DNA from: Neodiprion pinetum
Lineage: Eukaryota > Arthropoda > Insecta > Hymenoptera > Diprionidae
Direction of reading: 5' to 3'
Length of the DNA: 64,000 nucleotides
NCBI RefSeq assembly: GCF_021155775.2
Contig: NC_060236.1
Location: 23,760,238 to 23,824,237, forward strand
In this document: piece by piece, positions 62,801 to 64,000 of the stretch
Layout of the letters: the number at the start of each line of letters is the position of its first letter
Position numbering within the stretch: position 1 is the first letter of the stretch
Made by a program: the position numbers and the translations under genes
Notes under the pieces: model-generated
The model's input: only the letters and a program-made list of their open reading frames with translations
The model's database searches: none
Told to the model about the DNA's origin: nothing

Positions 62801-63919
62801 AAACTGCGCATGTGGTGAAAAAATTGTAATATGAAAAAAGTTGTGTTTTCTTTTTGCAAATTGGTCAAACACAATTTTTGCCTCATTTTTTTTGACAAAC
62901 GAATAAGTTACCGTTTTCAGCGAAAAATGAAATAAAAATCAATTTTTCTAGAAAACTCCGTTTTCGAACAGTTTGAAAAATGTTGCAAGTTTTGTTTGAC
63001 TAAAAATGAAATAAAAATGACCATCGTTTGGGAGCCAATTCTAAAACATTGCAAATGCCATGATCACAAAATTGATTTTTCTCAGCGAAAATGAACTCTA
63101 TTCACTTTAGAACAAAATTTGATACATGCGCCGCTGTGGAAATATTCTTTTCGAGAATTTTTTTTCGAAAATATTCAAACATATCTGTAATGAAATTCTT
63201 CTATATGAGAGTGTGGTCCGTGGCTACAGTTCCTGATGACGTCTTCCCCCCAGCCGGCGCTGGTGAGTGTCTACGATACAAACCTTTTCAAGTAACGCGG
63301 GCACCGCCTACGCCACCCCACACGGACAGTTTTCAAGCGAGCCAAAAAATAGTCCAGTTGGAATGTAAATTTAAAACAACAATTTTTCAACGCTACCATT
63401 TTTCTTCCAATAATTTGTACCGCCATCTTGAATTTATGGAAGAATATATCTTTTCGTCAAATAACTCGCCCACTTTGAACGTTTTACTAAAAATGGCAAT
63501 AAGTTCTAAGCATGTAGGAAATTAAATTTTTTGTCTACGATTGATACGATCGATTGTCTACGATACTTCCCGATTCAAAACATAAATCAAAGATGGCGAA
63601 CGAAGCTACCGCATAATATGCTCGAAATTCTGGAAAATCTGGAATACCCGCGACCTGCCCCGACGATTAGGAAACGAAAATAATCGAATTCAAAGATCGC
63701 GATATCAGGTTGTGGTATTTTTTGAACGTAATATAATATTATCGGGACGGGCAAAGTTGCGCAGGTGTCGGCGCAAGCGGTGACCGCGTAGTCTGGAAGA
63801 GTCTGTCTCAGCACACATTCACGATGAGAGATACCAACATTTCCCTCCGATCTCCGTCTCGGCGCCACGGCGGCGAATGTGCGCGGAGGTTTCGATCCCA
63901 TTGTACCGCTGATCCACGC

Positions 63920-63925
63920 TCAGTT
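63920..63925 (+). promoter_or_regulatory. Initiator (TCAGTT) of the gene starting at 63943
   Basis: A perfect TCAKTY insect initiator, 18-23 bases before an ATG in good context, in a local GC-rich stretch (63720-63910) unlike the surroundings. No TATA box is seen. Confidence 0.4.
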
Positions 63926-63942
63926 CACGTCTAAGCTTCAAC

Positions 63943-63982
63943 ATGTCTCACGATGTGCCTACGTACAGCGCTCTCAATCAGG
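63943..63982 (+). CDS. First coding exon of an unidentified gene (partial)
   Basis: TTCAACATGTC matches the insect start context. The frame encodes MSHDVPTYSALNQ plus one base, and is followed by a strong donor CAGG|GTGAGT (cut after 63982, phase 1). The rest lies beyond the right edge. I do not recognise the protein from 13 residues. It is either nested in the homeobox intron or its neighbour, depending on where the homeobox 5' exons lie. Confidence 0.5.
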
Positions 63983-64000
63983 GTGAGTGTGCCAAAGGAG

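Larger units (their letters stand above)
54798..63900 (-). other. Long non-coding region, presumably intron of the homeobox gene
   Basis: Begins at the homeobox acceptor and shows no further homeodomain exon. It contains a MITE (57516-57707), an (ATTC)n run near 56061-56095, T/A-rich repeat-like sequence (57900-58000, 62460-63080) and scattered short open frames (55082-55336, 58265-58510, 61900-62268) without recognisable domains. Whether the upstream exon lies beyond the window is inferred. Confidence 0.5.

Noticed and set aside
63587..63901. 104-codon minus-strand ORF with Arg-rich start
   Set aside because: Overlaps the GC-rich promoter region of the plus-strand gene at 63943 and has no recognisable domain; probably chance.

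Overview
This is a eukaryotic, almost certainly insect, nuclear genome segment: AT-rich, with GT-AG introns, TATA/Inr promoters and many short inverted-repeat elements. The gene content (iPLA2-VIA-type phospholipases, an ionotropic chemoreceptor, secreted phospholipase A1-like lipases, an NK-class homeobox gene) fits a holometabolous insect. A hymenopteran, possibly a sawfly, is my best guess, but the sequence does not prove the order. No database search was run; exon structures were joined by hand from splice signals, phase and family conservation.

Layout, left to right. (1) 423-7628 (+): a 5'-truncated receptor tyrosine kinase with an Ig-like domain, three FN3 modules, a transmembrane helix and a split kinase. 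Its largest intron carries an ~0.8 kb foldback element, and another lies just after its stop. (2) 8661-12057 (-) and 16210-19010 (+): two complete three-exon paralogues of group VI calcium-independent phospholipase A2, head to head with identical intron phases. The second has a recognisable TATA/Inr promoter and 5'UTR exon. (3) 19-31 kb: repeat-rich desert with a TIR element, a decayed non-LTR retrotransposon, a ~7 kb array of about twenty 335-bp satellite monomers showing a 3-mer (1005 bp) higher-order period, and a foldback. (4) 31.8-47.9 kb: a tandem segmental duplication. Each block holds a secreted lipase gene (+) followed by the 3' half of an ionotropic receptor gene (-). The right-hand receptor is complete (8 exons, 649 aa, 42625-47668) and hosts a 5S rRNA gene in intron 2. 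The left-hand receptor is a 5'-less copy with an in-frame internal deletion. A solo LTR with 4-bp target duplication sits only in the left block, and the right block preserves the empty site. (5) 48-54 kb: intergenic or possible 3'UTR sequence with microsatellites and two TIR/foldback elements. (6) 54030-54797 (-): the last exon of an NK-class homeobox gene, whose upstream exons are not visible, so its intron appears to run over 9 kb to the right edge. At the very end (63943-63982, +) a short first coding exon of another gene begins.

The genes are not an operon or a single pathway. The main story is local duplication (iPLA2 pair, lipase/receptor blocks) and repeat insertion. I see no convincing novel multi-gene system. 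The most informative observations are the dated-by-duplication solo LTR, the in-frame-deleted receptor copy, a GC-AG intron shared by both receptor copies, the intronic 5S gene, the duplicated lipase promoter, and the abundance of foldback elements.
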